A stretch of 64,000 nucleotides of DNA from NCBI GenBank assembly GCA_037178675.1, contig JAYMGJ010000547.1, positions 86,266-150,265 of the forward strand, in the 5' to 3' direction. The translations under genes were made by a program, and so were the position numbers. The notes beneath the pieces are model-generated. The model ran no database searches and was not told where the DNA came from. It worked only from the letters and a program-made list of their open reading frames with translations. The stretch comes from Scleroderma bovista (Eukaryota > Basidiomycota > Agaricomycetes > Boletales > Sclerodermataceae). The stretch's first letter is position 1; every line of letters starts with the position of its first letter. This document shows positions 63,122-64,000 of this stretch, piece after piece.

Positions 63122-64000
63122 TCAGTCATCCTTCTTACCTCCTGAGGGGGGTGCAAGTGGACCCGTTTGTGCACCCGGCGTAGGGGGCGGCGGTAGCCCA
63201 GCAGAGTGCGAATGAGGAGTACCAGGAAATGACGTCAATCCAGCACTAACACTCCTTGAACCCATAGACACACTACCACCGACCGAACTGGAATGTACAT
63301 GCCCTCGTGCAGGGGGCGGCCCAAACGAAGAAGGCCCCGGCATCCCAATGCCGATACCCATATTAGGAGTTGGGGGAACGGACCCAGTTTGCGGAAGCCC
63401 CGACGAAGTAGACAAGTATGGTGAGTAGGGATACGCATTCTGCGGTGGGAATCCTGGAGACGCGATAGTCGCATAGCTTGCGTACGAGGGGGATGGGGAC
63501 GGTGCACCCTCTGCGATCCAGCTGGCTCGGTTTTGGACTGGTCTGGCACGAAGGGTGCCACCTGTCCATCGTTTGCGGACTCCGGTGGCTTCTGCTGCGA
63601 CGATGCCCGAAGTATTGTTTGAGCCTGAGACTGCCTCGACGGCTCGGACGGTGACGCGAAGGAAATACGACGCGCAGGTGAAAACACCACCAATCACACC
63701 GACGCATCTATACATACGTTTCCATTAGGGTAGTAGGAAATTGCGGATGGATAGTTTGGACGGACCTAATGATAAGCTGGACGAACGAGGTCGTGCGTTG
63801 GTGTATCGAGATAACCATCGGGTCAAGGTCAAATTTGAAGAAGATCCCGGGTATGCCGCCGCCATGATCAAAAGAACGAGTATAATGGGTGACACTGTAT
63901 TGGTTGGTGTCCAGAGGCGAGCTACGTGGGGCGATGTATGTTGTGGGAACGATATGCAGGAAATACTGATACGCCATGAATGCTGCGGAATCAGGTGTGC
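63122..64000 (-). CDS. Erv41/ERGIC-type cargo receptor, C-terminal part, truncated by the window edge
   Basis: The minus-strand frame 63977-63708 splices to 63707-63122. The first part reads YFLHIVPTTYIAPRSSPLDT, NQYSVTHYTRSF, GIPGIFFKFDLDPMVISIHQ and RTTSFVQLIIR, and the next exon CVGVIGGVFTCASYFLRV. NQYSVTxYTR, GxFFKxDxxPM and GGxFxCASxxxR are C-terminal landmarks of the ERV41/ERV46/ERGIC family: the end of the luminal domain and the second TM helix. These proteins cycle between ER and Golgi in COPII/COPI vesicles. After the TM helix there is an unusually long cytosolic tail of about 165 residues rich in Ser, Pro and Gly (PPPPTPGAQTGPLAPPSGG) ending KKDD. The 5' part lies beyond 64000. Confidence 0.85.

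Noticed and set aside
1..64000. CRISPR arrays, operons, rRNA genes
   Set aside because: No regularly spaced identical repeats with unique spacers and no rRNA-like sequence; the introns show this is eukaryotic nuclear DNA.

Overview
The window is nuclear DNA of a filamentous basidiomycete, most likely an Agaricomycete (mushroom-forming fungus). Genes are broken by many 45-60 bp GT-AG introns, including micro-exons. There is a FunK1-type kinase, a CaaX-type mating pheromone precursor, an APSES factor, an SPX phosphate transporter, and decayed mobile DNA of the kinds that accumulate in mushroom genomes. No prokaryotic, organellar or rRNA signal was seen.

Layout. 0-15.5 kb is a mobile-element and relic block. 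It holds two broken multi-exon genes (Myb/SANT-like, minus; Zn2Cys6-like, plus) with a fragment of an Hsp70/BiP-like C-terminus between them. Next come purine-skewed repeat tracts, then a three-level nest: a minus-strand Ty1/copia element split by a non-autonomous hAT-like element (8-bp target duplication), itself carrying a gag-only LTR retrotransposon (5-bp target duplication). A tRNA-like sequence, a near-perfect 740-bp inverted repeat, a palindromic MITE and a TA-flanked pogo/Tigger-type derivative follow.

15.5-25.7 kb is transitional: a FunK1 kinase, a frameshifted sphingoid-phosphate phosphatase relic, a HIT-domain gene, a 3 kb stretch without a recognisable gene, and a 43-codon pheromone precursor gene at 25582-25713.

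26.4-40.4 kb is a housekeeping block: POP4 (RNase P/MRP), an FAD-dependent halogenase-like enzyme, a monothiol glutaredoxin with a decayed partial copy behind it, a cysteine hydrolase, an ACOT9-like thioesterase, Ku70 and a PP2A activator (PTPA). 40.4-46.1 and 48.0-51.9 kb contain nothing I recognise and flank an APSES regulator gene. 51.9-64 kb holds an SPX-anion (PHO91-like) transporter, a SAM-like/tail-anchored protein, a multi-pass membrane protein, a Maf-type pyrophosphatase head-to-head with a possible Rrn9-like gene, and the C-terminal part of an Erv41/ERGIC-type cargo receptor cut by the window edge.

The genes do not form one pathway. The coherent themes are mobile-element nesting and decay on the left and conserved eukaryotic housekeeping functions on the right. 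The pheromone gene sits at the border. Exon boundaries were read by eye from splice consensus and family resemblance, so start and end coordinates of multi-exon genes are approximate at the level of individual introns.
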